Below, piece by piece: positions 1 to 8,654 of a DNA stretch of 64,000 bases. The position numbers and the translations under genes were made by a program. Under the pieces are notes generated by a model. It had not been told where the DNA came from. It ran no database searches and saw only the letters and a program-made list of their open reading frames with translations. The DNA lies in the NCBI RefSeq assembly GCF_036108815.1, contig NZ_CP107985.1:5270001-5334000 (forward strand), in the 5' to 3' direction. Position 1 is the first letter of the stretch, and every line of letters begins with the position of its first letter. This DNA is from Streptomyces sp. NBC_00353 (GTDB taxonomy: Bacteria > Actinomycetota > Actinomycetes > Streptomycetales > Streptomycetaceae).

Positions 1-1331
1 CTCGGCTCGCGCAGATCCGTGGCCAGCGTGGTGACCTCGCGGGTGGCGGGGTCGTAACGGCGCAGGGCGTGGTTGTACGTGTCGCTGACGGCGACGGACC
101 CGTCGGGCAGCGCGGTCACGCCCAGCGGGTGCTGGAAGAGCGCCTGGTCGGCGGCGCCGTCACGGTGACCGAAGTCGAAGAGGCCGGTGCCGACGGCCGT
201 GTGCACGGTCCCGTCCCGGTCCACGTACCGCAGCGCGGACGTCTCCGAGTCGGCGACCCAGAGCCGGTCGCCGTCGGCCGAGGCGGCGAGTCCGGACGGC
301 TGGGCGAACCAGGCCTCATCGGCCGGACCGTCGACAAGTCCTTCGTTGGTCGTGCCCGCGGAGACCTGCACGGTTCCGGACCCCGGGTCGTACGACCACA
401 GTTGGTGGACGCCGGCCATGGCGATCCACAGCCGGTCGGCGAACCAGGCGACGTCCCACGGGGAGGAGAGGTCGACCTCTCGCGCCGGGCCGGACGTCGG
501 GGAGCCCTGCCACCACTGGTGGCCGGTGCCCGCGAGGGTCGTCGTCACCCCGGTCGTGAGGTCGAGGGCGCGGATGGCGTGGTTGACGGTGTCGGCGACG
601 GCGATCCGGCCGTCGGGCAGCACGGCGAGCCCCTGCGGCTCACTGAACCGGACCTCGTCGGGCCCGCCGTCCGCGAGCCCACGGTCCCCCGTGCCGAAGT
701 GACGGCGGACCGTCTCGCCGTCCCGTTCGATCTCGACGAGGCGGTGCCGGGTGGTGTCGGAGACGAGGAAGCCGCCGTCCGGCAGCAGCAGGGCCTTGCC
801 GGGGAAGCGCAGATGCGTGGCGACGGGCTCGGGCGCCACGTACGGGCCGTCGCCGCGGCGCAGCGTGCCCTTCGCGGCGTGCTCCGCCTCCAGCTCCTCG
901 ACGAGCTTCTCGATGGCGTGCGCATGGCCCTCGCCGGCGTGCTGGGCGACGACATAGCCCTCGGGGTCGATGACGACGAGGGTCGGCCAGGCGCGTACGG
1001 CGTACTGCTTCCAGGTGGCGAGCTCGGGGTCGTCGAGGACCGGGTGGTGGACCTCGTACCGCTCGACGGCGTCGACGACGGCCTGGTGCTCGGCCTCGTG
1101 GACGAACTTCGGCGAATGGACGCCGATGATCACCACGGTGTCGCGATGCTTCTCCTCCAGCTCGCGCAGCTCGTCGAGGACATGCAGACAGTTCACACAG
1201 CAGAACGTCCAAAAATCCAGAATGACGATGCGTCCTCGCAGGTCAGCGAGGGTGTATTGCTGGTCGCCGGTATTGAGCCAGCCACCCTTGCCGACCAGCT
1301 CGGGGGCCCTGACGCGCGCACGTGTTGCCAT
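1..1331 (-). CDS. Thioredoxin-domain/NHL-repeat protein (NHLRC2-like), 3' end outside window
   Basis: The 443 visible codons start at ATG (complement of 1329-1331) and run off the window edge, so the C-terminus is missing. Residues 1-150 form a thioredoxin-like fold with a CCVNC redox motif at residues 44-48 in the context FWTFCCVNC, as in NHLRC2-type proteins. The rest is a string of NHL/beta-propeller blades (repeats such as LPDGRIAVADTVNHAIR and LPDGSVAVSDTYNHALR). The family is a cytosolic thiol-disulfide domain fused to a scaffolding propeller; the physiological substrate is not known to me. Transcribed away from a parS site 102 bp upstream. Confidence 0.9.
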   Translation of the reverse strand, partial: MATRARVRAPELVGKGGWLNTGDQQYTLADLRGRIVILDFWTFCCVNCLHVLDELRELEEKHRDTVVIIGVHSPKFVHEAEHQAVVDAVERYEVHHPVLDDPELATWKQYAVRAWPTLVVIDPEGYVVAQHAGEGHAHAIEKLVEELEAEHAAKGTLRRGDGPYVAPEPVATHLRFPGKALLLPDGGFLVSDTTRHRLVEIERDGETVRRHFGTGDRGLADGGPDEVRFSEPQGLAVLPDGRIAVADTVNHAIRALDLTTGVTTTLAGTGHQWWQGSPTSGPAREVDLSSPWDVAWFADRLWIAMAGVHQLWSYDPGSGTVQVSAGTTNEGLVDGPADEAWFAQPSGLAASADGDRLWVADSETSALRYVDRDGTVHTAVGTGLFDFGHRDGAADQALFQHPLGVTALPDGSVAVSDTYNHALRRYDPATREVTTLATDLREP

Positions 1332-1432
1332 GTGAACAGTCAACATCACCGTCGTGCGTCCGCATTCCGGAGGGTCTCAGGCATGGCGGACGCCCCAGAC
1401 GTCCCAGCCGTCCCGGGGAGTCCCACCGGGAC

Positions 1433-1446
1433 GTTTCACGTGAAAC
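1433..1446. other. parS centromere site (ParB binding)
   Basis: Perfect palindrome GTTTCACGTGAAAC, the Streptomyces parS consensus bound by ParB for origin segregation. It lies between the thioredoxin/NHL gene and the nitrilase gene. Two identical copies occur at 26986-26999 and 50649-50662. Confidence 0.95.
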
Positions 1447-1536
1447 CGGGCCCCGCCCGACGCTGGGGCGAGGCCCGGCCCGACGGATACGTCAGCGGAT
1501 ACCCGACGGTGGTGCGATTTCCGTCCGGCCGATGCG

Positions 1537-2337
1537 TCAGCGACCGCTCGACGGCGGGGCAAGACCCAGCCGCCGGTCCTTGAGCGCCGGGAACTGCTCC
1601 CGCGTGGCGGTGACCCCGGCCGGGTCGAACTCCACGGTGAGCACCTCCTCGTCCGCGCCCGCCTCGGCGAGCACCTCGCCCCACGGGTCGACGGCGATGC
1701 TGTGCCCGGCCTGCTCCACCCCGGCGTGGGTGCCCGCGGTGCCGACGGCCAGGACGTACGCCTGGTTCTCGACGGCGCGTGCCTGGGCCAGCAGCGTCCA
1801 GTGGGCGCGGCGCCGCTCCGGCCAGCCCGCCGGGACGACGAGCGTCTGCGCGCCCGCGTCGACAAGGCCGCGGAACAGTTCAGGGAAGCGCAGGTCGTAG
1901 CAGGTGGCCAGGCCGAGCGTGGTCTGCGGCAGGGCGACCGTCACGAGGTCCTCACCGGCGCCCATCATCACCGCCTCACCCTTGTCGAAGCCGAAGCGGT
2001 GGATCTTGCGGTAGGCGGCTGCCCGCTCGCCCTCGGGGGTGAAGACCAGCGAGGTGTTGTAGAGCGTGCCGTCGTCGGCACGTTCTACGAAGGAGCCGGC
2101 GTGCAGCCAGACTCCGGCATCGGCCGCGGCCTTCGCCATCAGGTCGTGGGTGGGCCCCCGGAGCGGTTCGGCCTCGTCGGCGAAGGCGGTGTACGCGAAC
2201 GCGCCGACCGGCCAGAGTTCGGGGAGGACCACCAGATCGGCGCCACGCTGGTCCGCGACCAACGACGCCACGCGATCCCTACGGGAATTGACGGATTCGT
2301 CCGGGTCTACTGCGATCTGGATGAGGGAGGCGCGCAC
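1537..2337 (-). CDS. Carbon-nitrogen hydrolase (nitrilase superfamily, omega-amidase-like)
   Basis: 266 residues from a GTG start. The Glu-Lys-Cys catalytic triad is visible: E40 (VVLPELWP), K111 (YRKIHRF) and C146 (LATCYDLRFPE). Length and the short C-terminus fit single-domain omega-amidase/Nit2-type enzymes that deaminate omega-amides such as 2-oxoglutaramate, rather than NAD synthetase or N-carbamoyl-D-amino-acid types. Soluble, no signal peptide. Reads toward the parS site and the thioredoxin/NHL gene on the same strand, and is divergent from the maleylpyruvate-isomerase-like gene. The substrate is inferred only from family. Confidence 0.85.
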   Translation of the reverse strand: MRASLIQIAVDPDESVNSRRDRVASLVADQRGADLVVLPELWPVGAFAYTAFADEAEPLRGPTHDLMAKAAADAGVWLHAGSFVERADDGTLYNTSLVFTPEGERAAAYRKIHRFGFDKGEAVMMGAGEDLVTVALPQTTLGLATCYDLRFPELFRGLVDAGAQTLVVPAGWPERRRAHWTLLAQARAVENQAYVLAVGTAGTHAGVEQAGHSIAVDPWGEVLAEAGADEEVLTVEFDPAGVTATREQFPALKDRRLGLAPPSSGR

Positions 2338-2512
2338 ACTACCACCGTCCTGGCATTCGAGCCGTCAACACGGGCCTACGATCGTCACACGAAAGCACTG
2401 CCGGGGTGCCTGCTCGCAGCGTAACTTAGCGACCGAGCCTCCCACGCAGCCCGCAGCCGCCACCCGCCGACCGCGCCCAGCCCATGCACCGCAGAACCGC
2501 ACGAGGGGTCCC

Positions 2513-3337
2513 GTGACCGTCCATCCCAGCCTCCAGACCTACGCCGATGCCTGGACCCACTCCGTCGAGTCGATAGCCGAGCTGGTGAAGCCGCTCGCCG
2601 AGGGGGAGTGGAACCGCCGTACACCGTGCCCCGGTTGGTCGGTGCGCGACATCGTCTCGCACGTCATCGGCATGGAGTGCGAGCAGCTCGGCGATCCGCG
2701 GCCGATCCACACGCTGCCGCGCGATCTGTACCACGTACAGAACGACTTCACCCGCTACATGGAGATGCAGGTCGATGTGCGGCGCCACCACACCGCACCC
2801 GAGATGACCTCCGAGCTGGAGTACACGATCATCCGCCGCTCCCGTCAGCTGCGGAACGAGTCGCGTGACCCGGAGACCATGACCCGCGCGCCGCTCGGCG
2901 CCGAGCAGACCCTGGAACTGGCGCTGCGGATGCGGGCCTTCGACGTCTGGGTGCACGAGCAGGATCTGCGGACGACGCTGGGCAGGCCCGGCAACCTGGA
3001 CTCCCCCGGAGCCACCATCGCCCGGGACACGCTGCTCGCCGCGCTGCCGAAGGTGGTCGCCAAGGACGCGGGCGCGCCGCCCAACTCGGCGGTCGTGCTC
3101 GATGTGCACGGGCCGGTGGAGTTCCTGCGCACGGTCAGGGTCGATGCGGACGGCCGTGGTTCGGTGGACGGTTCGCCTTCGCTGGGGCCCGCGGTGACGC
3201 TGTCGATGGACTGGGAGACCTACGTCCGGCTGGCCTGCGGCCGGGTCCGCCCGGCGGCGGTCGCGGACCGGATCAAAGTCGAGGGCGACCAGGAGCTGGC
3301 GACGGCGATCCTGCAGAACTTCGCCGTGACCCCGTAA
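2513..3337 (+). CDS. Maleylpyruvate isomerase family mycothiol-dependent enzyme
   Basis: 274 residues, starting at a GTG preceded by GAGGGG (2503-2508); an upstream reading-frame extension has no ribosome site. The N-terminus carries the DinB/MDMPI helical-bundle signature (WNRRTPCPGWSVRDIVSHVIGME), in which the His of DIVSHV is a metal ligand, with a further ligand-type helix at FDVWVHEQDLR. The C-terminal part (about 190-274) is the small alpha/beta SCP2-like domain usual in actinobacterial members. These enzymes use mycothiol as thiol cofactor for isomerisation or S-transfer; the substrate here is unknown. Confidence 0.85.
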   Translation: MTVHPSLQTYADAWTHSVESIAELVKPLAEGEWNRRTPCPGWSVRDIVSHVIGMECEQLGDPRPIHTLPRDLYHVQNDFTRYMEMQVDVRRHHTAPEMTSELEYTIIRRSRQLRNESRDPETMTRAPLGAEQTLELALRMRAFDVWVHEQDLRTTLGRPGNLDSPGATIARDTLLAALPKVVAKDAGAPPNSAVVLDVHGPVEFLRTVRVDADGRGSVDGSPSLGPAVTLSMDWETYVRLACGRVRPAAVADRIKVEGDQELATAILQNFAVTP

Positions 3338-3346
3338 CGGCACGGT

Positions 3347-3392
3347 CGGCGGCGCCCGTCTTTCGTGAAGTGACGAGACGGGCGCGCCGCCG
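3347..3392. terminator. Bidirectional hairpin terminator between convergent genes
   Basis: Arms 3347-3361 and 3376-3392 pair over about 15 bp with a two-base bulge and a 14-nt loop. It lies exactly between the stops of the maleylpyruvate-isomerase-like gene and the MFS gene. Confidence 0.7.
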
Positions 3393-3410
3393 AGCCGGCT
3401 GCCGCAGGGG

Positions 3411-4721
3411 TCACGCGGGTACGTGCACAGCCTCCACGCGGCTGATCACATGGTGGTTCCGCTCCCGCAGCGTGGCACGGGCGTGCAGCCGCAGAATCTG
3501 GACGACCCCGAGCGCCTCCAGCACGAAGACGGAGGCAAAGGCGATGCGGTAGTTGTCGCCTGTCGCGTCGAGCAGCACACCGACGGCGAACAGGGTGGTC
3601 ATCGAGGCGGTGAAGCCACCCATGTTGACGATCCCCGACGCGGTTCCCTGCCGCTCCGGCGGGTTGGCCGGGCGCGCGAAGTCGAAGCCGATCATCGAGG
3701 CGGGACCGCAGGCACCGAGCACCACGCAGAGCGTGATCAGCAGCCACATCGGCGCGTGGTCGCCCGGGTACAGGATGGCCGACGCCCACAGGACGGCGGT
3801 CAACGCGACCGTGCCGAGGGCCAGTGGGGCACGCGCGGCATGGTGGCGGGCGATGACCTGCCCGTAGACGAGGCCGACGGCCATGTTGGAGAGCACCACC
3901 AGGGTGAGCAGCTCACCGGCGGTGGACCGGCTCAGCCCCTGCGCCTCCACCAGGAACGGCATCCCCCACAGCAGCAGGAACACCATGGCCGGGAACTGCG
4001 TGGTGAAGTGCACCCACATCCCGAGCCGGGTGCCGGGCTCCCGCCACGAGGCGGCGATCTGCTTGCGTACGTAGGCCGCGCCGGCGTGCTCGGCGGGCGG
4101 CGGCTCGTGCCCCTCGGGGTGGTCCTTCAGGAAGAGGAGCAGCAGCACCAGCACCACGACCCCGGCGACCGCGCTGCCCGCGAACGTGGCAGTCCAGCCG
4201 AAGCCGTGGAGGGCGCGGGCGATGAAGAGCGTCGAGACGAGGTTGCCCGCCATGCCGAAGAGCGCGGCGATCTGGCCGATCAGCGGCCCGCGCCGGGCCG
4301 GGAACCAGCGGGCGCCGAGCCGCAGCACACTGATGAACGTCATCGCGTCGCCGCAGCCGAGCAGCGCACGGGAGGCCAGCGCCGTGGCGTACGAAGGGGA
4401 GAACGCGAAGCCGAGCTGCCCGACGGTGAACAGGACGACCCCGATGGTGAGGACCTTCTTGGTGCCGAGCCGGTCCACCATCAGGCCGACAGGTATCTGC
4501 ATGCCCGCATAGACGAGCAGCTGAAGGATGGAGAACGTCGACAGGGCGGAGGCGTTGACGCCGAACCGGTCGGCGGCGTCCAGGCCGGCGACACCGAGGC
4601 TCGTACGGAAGATGATCGCGACGAAGTAGACGGCGACACCGATGCCCCAGACCCCGGCGGCACGCCGGCCGCCGGGCGGATCACCGGGCAGGGACAGGCT
4701 GGGAGCGGCGGCAGAACTCAC
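3411..4721 (-). CDS. MFS transporter (NarK/UhpT-like, 12 TM)
   Basis: 436 residues with about twelve hydrophobic segments; the loop-2 motif is visible as GLMVDRLGTKKVLTIG, the MFS D-R-x-G-x-K signature. The architecture fits an anion:cation-symporter-type or metabolite MFS. GTG start overlaps the stop of the GntR gene by four bases (GTGA, 4718-4721), so the two are translationally coupled and the regulator most likely controls this transporter. The substrate cannot be told from sequence. Confidence 0.88.
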   Translation of the reverse strand: MSSAAAPSLSLPGDPPGGRRAAGVWGIGVAVYFVAIIFRTSLGVAGLDAADRFGVNASALSTFSILQLLVYAGMQIPVGLMVDRLGTKKVLTIGVVLFTVGQLGFAFSPSYATALASRALLGCGDAMTFISVLRLGARWFPARRGPLIGQIAALFGMAGNLVSTLFIARALHGFGWTATFAGSAVAGVVVLVLLLLFLKDHPEGHEPPPAEHAGAAYVRKQIAASWREPGTRLGMWVHFTTQFPAMVFLLLWGMPFLVEAQGLSRSTAGELLTLVVLSNMAVGLVYGQVIARHHAARAPLALGTVALTAVLWASAILYPGDHAPMWLLITLCVVLGACGPASMIGFDFARPANPPERQGTASGIVNMGGFTASMTTLFAVGVLLDATGDNYRIAFASVFVLEALGVVQILRLHARATLRERNHHVISRVEAVHVPA

Positions 4722-5392
4722 CGGTCCTCACCCCGGACCAGCACCTTGACCCGGCTGACGTGGCGCCGTACGACCTGTGCGGCACCGTCCGCGTCACCGG
4801 CCCTGATCGCGTCCAGCAGCTCGCCGTGCTCGGTGATGTTGGCGGCGATCCTGCCGGGGTGCGCCTCCATCACGGCGACGCCCATCCGCAGCTGCCGGTC
4901 GCGCAGCTGGTCGTAGAGGCGCGACAGGATCTCGTTGCCCGCGTGGCGCACGATCTCGGCGTGGAAGCAGCGGTCCGCGACCGAGACGGCTGCGAGATCC
5001 CCGGCCGCCACGTGCTGCCGCTGCTCGTCGAGCAGCTCCTCCAGCCGGGAGATCAGCTTCGCCGAGGCAGGCACGGCCTTGCGGGCGGCGAACTCCTCGA
5101 CCAGCAGCCGGGTCTCCACCACGTCCGCGATCTCCTGCGCGGAGACGGCGAGCACCAGCGCCCCCTTCTTCGGGTAGAGCTTGATCAGTCCTTCGACCTC
5201 CAGCCGCAGCAGCGCCTCGCGCACCGGGGTACGGGAGACGCCGACGGCCTCCGCCAGGTCCCCTTCGGTGAGCAGCGTCCCGCCCTCGTACCGGCGGTCG
5301 AGAACCGCCTGCTTGACGTGGGTGTAGACGCGCTCGGCGGCGGGCGGCTGCTTGACGGGCGGGCGGGTCACGGCAGGGGGTGCGGCAGGCAT
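4718..5392 (-). CDS. GntR-family transcriptional regulator (FadR/FCD type)
   Basis: 224 residues from ATG 5392. N-terminal winged helix (about residues 17-80: AERVYTHVKQAVLDRRY, TEGDLAEAVGVSRTPVREALLRLEVEGLI) followed by an all-helical FCD ligand domain with metal-ligand type residues (D and H in ADRCFHAEIVRHAGN). An alternative ATG 30 bases upstream would add ten residues; the shorter form is preferred because family members begin near the helix-turn-helix. Four-base overlap with the MFS gene indicates one operon. A perfect 12-bp palindrome (5412-5423) just upstream is a candidate autoregulatory operator. Confidence 0.87.
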   Translation of the reverse strand: MPAAPPAVTRPPVKQPPAAERVYTHVKQAVLDRRYEGGTLLTEGDLAEAVGVSRTPVREALLRLEVEGLIKLYPKKGALVLAVSAQEIADVVETRLLVEEFAARKAVPASAKLISRLEELLDEQRQHVAAGDLAAVSVADRCFHAEIVRHAGNEILSRLYDQLRDRQLRMGVAVMEAHPGRIAANITEHGELLDAIRAGDADGAAQVVRRHVSRVKVLVRGEDR

Positions 5393-5411
5393 GCACACAG
5401 CATAGATACAA

Positions 5412-5423
5412 CATGCGCGCATG
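5412..5423. promoter_or_regulatory. Candidate GntR operator palindrome
   Basis: CATGCGCGCATG is a perfect 12-bp palindrome 20 bp upstream of the gntR start, in the gap shared with the divergent D,D-peptidase gene. It is GC-rich, so chance is possible, but position and symmetry suit a GntR dimer. Confidence 0.4.
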
Positions 5424-5565
5424 CCGGGACACCGTCCGGGATCCGGACGGTAAATCCCTGGAAATTACCTCGGGAATCGGCACATCCATCTACTCGTCTC
5501 ATGAGTCTCACCACCGAGCGGCACCTTCATGTAGCCGCATTCCAGGGGCATTTGGAGCGTTCAAG

Positions 5566-6465
5566 TTGAAAATCGGCATTAAGGGCATAAACCGCGCATC
5601 CGCCACTGTCACCGTGGCCCTGACCGCGGGCGCCGTCCTTGCAGGCAGCGTGTTCGCTGCCACGGCGCAGGCCGCCACGCCGCCCACACCCACGATCGCC
5701 GCCAAGGGCGGCTACGTGATGAACAACGGCACCGCGAAGACTCTCTTCACGAAGGCCGCGGACACCCGTCGCTCCACCGGCTCCACCACCAAGATCATGA
5801 CGGCCAAGGTGGTGCTGGCGCAGAAGAACCTGAACCTGGATTCCAAGGTCACGATCCAGAAGGCGTACAGCGACTACATCGTCGACAAGGGCGCCTCGTC
5901 GGCCCACCTGATCGTCGGCGACAAGGTCACCGTCCGCCAGCTTCTGTACGGTCTGATGCTGCCGTCCGGCTGCGACGCCGCGTACGCCCTCGCCGACAAG
6001 TTCGGCACCGGCACCTCCCGCGCGGCCCGGGTGAAGTCGTTCATCGGCAAGATGAACGCCTCCGCCAAGTCCCTCGGTCTGACGAACACCCACTTCGACT
6101 CGTTCGACGGCATAGGGAATGGCTCGAACTACTCGACGCCGCGCGACCTGACGAAGATCGCCAGCAGTGCGATGAAGAACTCCACGTTCCGCACGGTCGT
6201 CAAGACCAAGTCGACCAAGCAGAAGGTCACCACGAAGAGCGGCGGCTACCGCTACATGTCGTGGTCCAACACCAACACGATGCTCAGCAGCTACAGCGGT
6301 GCGATCGGTGTGAAGACCGGCTCCGGCCCGACGGCCAAGTACTGCCTGGTCTTCGCCGCGACCCGGAACGGCAAGACGGTCATCGGCACCGTACTCGCCT
6401 CCACGAGCGCGACCACCCGGACCGCCGACATGAAGAAGATCATGGACTACTCCTTCAAGAAGTAG
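5566..6465 (+). CDS. Serine D,D-peptidase, Streptomyces K15-type low-molecular-mass PBP
   Basis: 299 residues, starting at TTG 5566 with GGAG eight bases upstream (an open frame continues upstream but lacks a signal-like start). Signal peptide 1-36, cleaved near ATAQA. Penicillin-binding motifs: S73-T-T-K76, S134-G-C136, K250-T-G252. The second motif is SGC, not the usual SxN. The Streptomyces K15 D,D-transpeptidase has the same SGC variant and nearly the same motif spacing (61 and 177 here; 61 and 178 in K15, from memory). It would act outside the membrane on peptidoglycan D-Ala-D-Ala. Annotations elsewhere will call this D-alanyl-D-alanine carboxypeptidase; transpeptidation is equally plausible. 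Confidence 0.9.
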   Translation: MKIGIKGINRASATVTVALTAGAVLAGSVFAATAQAATPPTPTIAAKGGYVMNNGTAKTLFTKAADTRRSTGSTTKIMTAKVVLAQKNLNLDSKVTIQKAYSDYIVDKGASSAHLIVGDKVTVRQLLYGLMLPSGCDAAYALADKFGTGTSRAARVKSFIGKMNASAKSLGLTNTHFDSFDGIGNGSNYSTPRDLTKIASSAMKNSTFRTVVKTKSTKQKVTTKSGGYRYMSWSNTNTMLSSYSGAIGVKTGSGPTAKYCLVFAATRNGKTVIGTVLASTSATTRTADMKKIMDYSFKK

Positions 6466-6494
6466 TCCTGCATCCCGCACCCGGGACACCAGGA

Positions 6495-6523
6495 GGGGCC
6501 TGCCGCGCACTGCGGCGGGTCCC
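6495..6523 (+). terminator. Hairpin terminator after D,D-peptidase gene
   Basis: Arms 6495-6506 and 6512-6523 pair with one mismatch and one G-T pair around a 5-nt loop, 30 bp after the stop codon. Confidence 0.55.
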
Positions 6524-6574
6524 TTCCCGTACCCGGGCCCTCCCCGCCATCCGGCCTGAAAGGGCAACTCGGAC

Positions 6575-8578
6575 TTGACCAGTATTTCTCACAGACGCCT
6601 GCGCACCGTCGCCGCGCTGTCGGTCGCCGCGACCTCCTGCAGTCTGCTCACGGCTGTGAGTACCACGACCGCTTCGGCGGCGACGACGTGCGCCTCGCCC
6701 GTCTTCGAGCGGCAGTTCTTCGCCAACACCACGTTCTCCGGAACGCCGAAGAAGACCGACTGCGACTCGGTGATCGACCAGAACTGGGGCACCGGCGCAC
6801 CCGCCTCCGGTCTGCCGACGAACAACTTCGGTGTCCGCTGGTCCCTGACCCGGGACTTCGGCTCCGGGGGCCCGTTCACCTTCACCGCGTCGGCCCTGGA
6901 CGGCATCCGGGTCTACGTCGACGGAGTGCGCAAGGTCGACATCTGGAAGAACGTCTCCACCACGCAGAAGAAGACGGTCAACGTCACCGTCCCCAAGGGC
7001 AAGCACTCCCTGCGCATCGACTTCGTCAACTGGACGGGCTCCGCCAACGTCAAGTTCGTCTACACACCCCGGACGTCGGCCACCGTCGACAAGGTCAAGC
7101 CGCTCGCCCCGGTCGGCGTGAAGGCGGTCCTCGACAACGCCACGGCCAACGCCGAGGTGACCTGGACGAAGAACAACGAGATGGACCTCGCGGGCTACCG
7201 GGTCTACCGCCGGCTCGAGGGCTCCAGCACCTTCACCCACGTCAAGACGACCACCGCGACCTCGTACGCGGGTCTCCCGCCCGAGGCCGGGAAGACGTAC
7301 TACTACGAGGTCCGCGCCTACGACAAGGCCGGAAACGTCTCCACCGGCAGCACCGACCAGCCGGTGACCACCGTCGCCGTCACAGCTCCGGCGGGTCTCA
7401 CCGCGCAGGGCACGGACGCCGCGATCGTGCTGACCTGGCAGCCCGTCCCGGGTGCGGTCCGCTACAACCTGAGGAGCAACGACCTGAAGGTCCGCTCCGT
7501 CACCGCCACGTCCTTCAGCGACACGACGGTGAAGCGCTCCAAGGAGTGGACCTACGAGGTGGCCGCCGTGGACGGCGCCGGGCGCGCCTCCGCGTACAGC
7601 TCCGGCGTGACGGCCTACCGTCCGGTCGCGGCGCCGAAGGACATCGTCGCGACGCCGGGGATCAGCAGGGCGACGTTCACCTGGACGACCGATCACGCCG
7701 TCGACGGTGCCGTGTACGACTACCACGTCTACCGTTCCGAGACGCTCCCGGTGGACACCTCGGCCGAGCCGGTCCGGTGCACCACCAGCTGGAAGTCGCT
7801 CGGCGACGGGCGGCTCCAGTACACGTGCACCGACACCTCCCCGGCCGGCGGGCGTACGTACCACTACGTCTTCAAGGCGTACGACGACGCGAGCAAGGAG
7901 TCGCTGCCTTCCGCGACCGTCGACGTCACCACGCTCGCGCGGGACACCACACCCCCCGCGGCGGTCACCGGGCTCACCACCGAGGCGACCGAGTACGGCA
8001 TCGAGCTGCACTGGAACGCCAACACCGAGCCCGACCTCAAGCGGTACGTGGTGTACGTCGGCGAGCTGATCGACAGCGAGGACGAGCGGGTCTGCTACGG
8101 GATCTCGTCCGTGTACCTCGGCACGGGCACCACGTCCTACACGGACGAGCGGCTGCCCGACGGCGAGGAGCGGTGCTACTTCGTCGACGTCGAGGACACC
8201 TCCGGCAACTCCAGCTTCCGGATGACTCACGACGCCGAGATCGGCGTCGTGACCGAGCTGGATCTGACACCGTCCGTCGAGACGCCGGACAACGCGTCCC
8301 TCACGCTCACCGCGCTCAAGGGCGCCACCGGTTCCTCGGTGGACTTGTCTTGGAACGCGGACGCGGTCACGGACGCCGCGGGCTACCTGGTCGAACGCTG
8401 GAACCCGGCCACGGACGCCTACGAGCAGCTGACCACCGGACCCGTCACGGGGGTGTCGTACACGGACGCCACCGCTCCGGCCGGCACCACCCACTTCTAC
8501 CGGGTGACGCCCGTGCTCGACGACGGGACCGAGGCGGCACCCGCCGCGGCCTGGGTCGTCCTGGCACCCGCCAAGTGA
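6575..8578 (+). CDS. Secreted PA14-like / fibronectin type III repeat protein
   Basis: 667 residues from TTG 6575, with GAAAGGG upstream. Signal peptide about 1-36 (ends TASAA). Residues about 40-170 resemble a PA14-like beta-sandwich (GVRWSLTRDFGSGGPFTF, LDGIRVYVDGV, KHSLRIDFVNWTG). Then about five fibronectin III modules (177-665), each with the conserved Trp and Tyr pattern (VTWTKNNEMDLAGYRVYRR, IELHWNANTEPDLKRYVVY). No enzymatic domain, LPXTG or transmembrane anchor is visible, so it is probably an exported binding protein that attaches to carbohydrate or wall polymer. The ligand is unknown. Confidence 0.85.
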   Translation: MTSISHRRLRTVAALSVAATSCSLLTAVSTTTASAATTCASPVFERQFFANTTFSGTPKKTDCDSVIDQNWGTGAPASGLPTNNFGVRWSLTRDFGSGGPFTFTASALDGIRVYVDGVRKVDIWKNVSTTQKKTVNVTVPKGKHSLRIDFVNWTGSANVKFVYTPRTSATVDKVKPLAPVGVKAVLDNATANAEVTWTKNNEMDLAGYRVYRRLEGSSTFTHVKTTTATSYAGLPPEAGKTYYYEVRAYDKAGNVSTGSTDQPVTTVAVTAPAGLTAQGTDAAIVLTWQPVPGAVRYNLRSNDLKVRSVTATSFSDTTVKRSKEWTYEVAAVDGAGRASAYSSGVTAYRPVAAPKDIVATPGISRATFTWTTDHAVDGAVYDYHVYRSETLPVDTSAEPVRCTTSWKSLGDGRLQYTCTDTSPAGGRTYHYVFKAYDDASKESLPSATVDVTTLARDTTPPAAVTGLTTEATEYGIELHWNANTEPDLKRYVVYVGELIDSEDERVCYGISSVYLGTGTTSYTDERLPDGEERCYFVDVEDTSGNSSFRMTHDAEIGVVTELDLTPSVETPDNASLTLTALKGATGSSVDLSWNADAVTDAAGYLVERWNPATDAYEQLTTGPVTGVSYTDATAPAGTTHFYRVTPVLDDGTEAAPAAAWVVLAPAK

Positions 8579-8594
8579 CCTGACCCGGCAGCGG

Positions 8595-8634
8595 AAGCGG
8601 GCCTGCGCGGAGGACACTCCGCGCAGGCCCGCTT
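8595..8634. terminator. Bidirectional terminator, 17-bp perfect stem
   Basis: Arms 8595-8611 and 8618-8634 are perfectly complementary with a 6-nt loop; A and T runs flank the GC stem. It serves the FN3 gene on the plus strand and the bkd operon end on the minus strand. Confidence 0.85.
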
Positions 8635-8654
8635 TCTCATGTCTCACACAGCCG

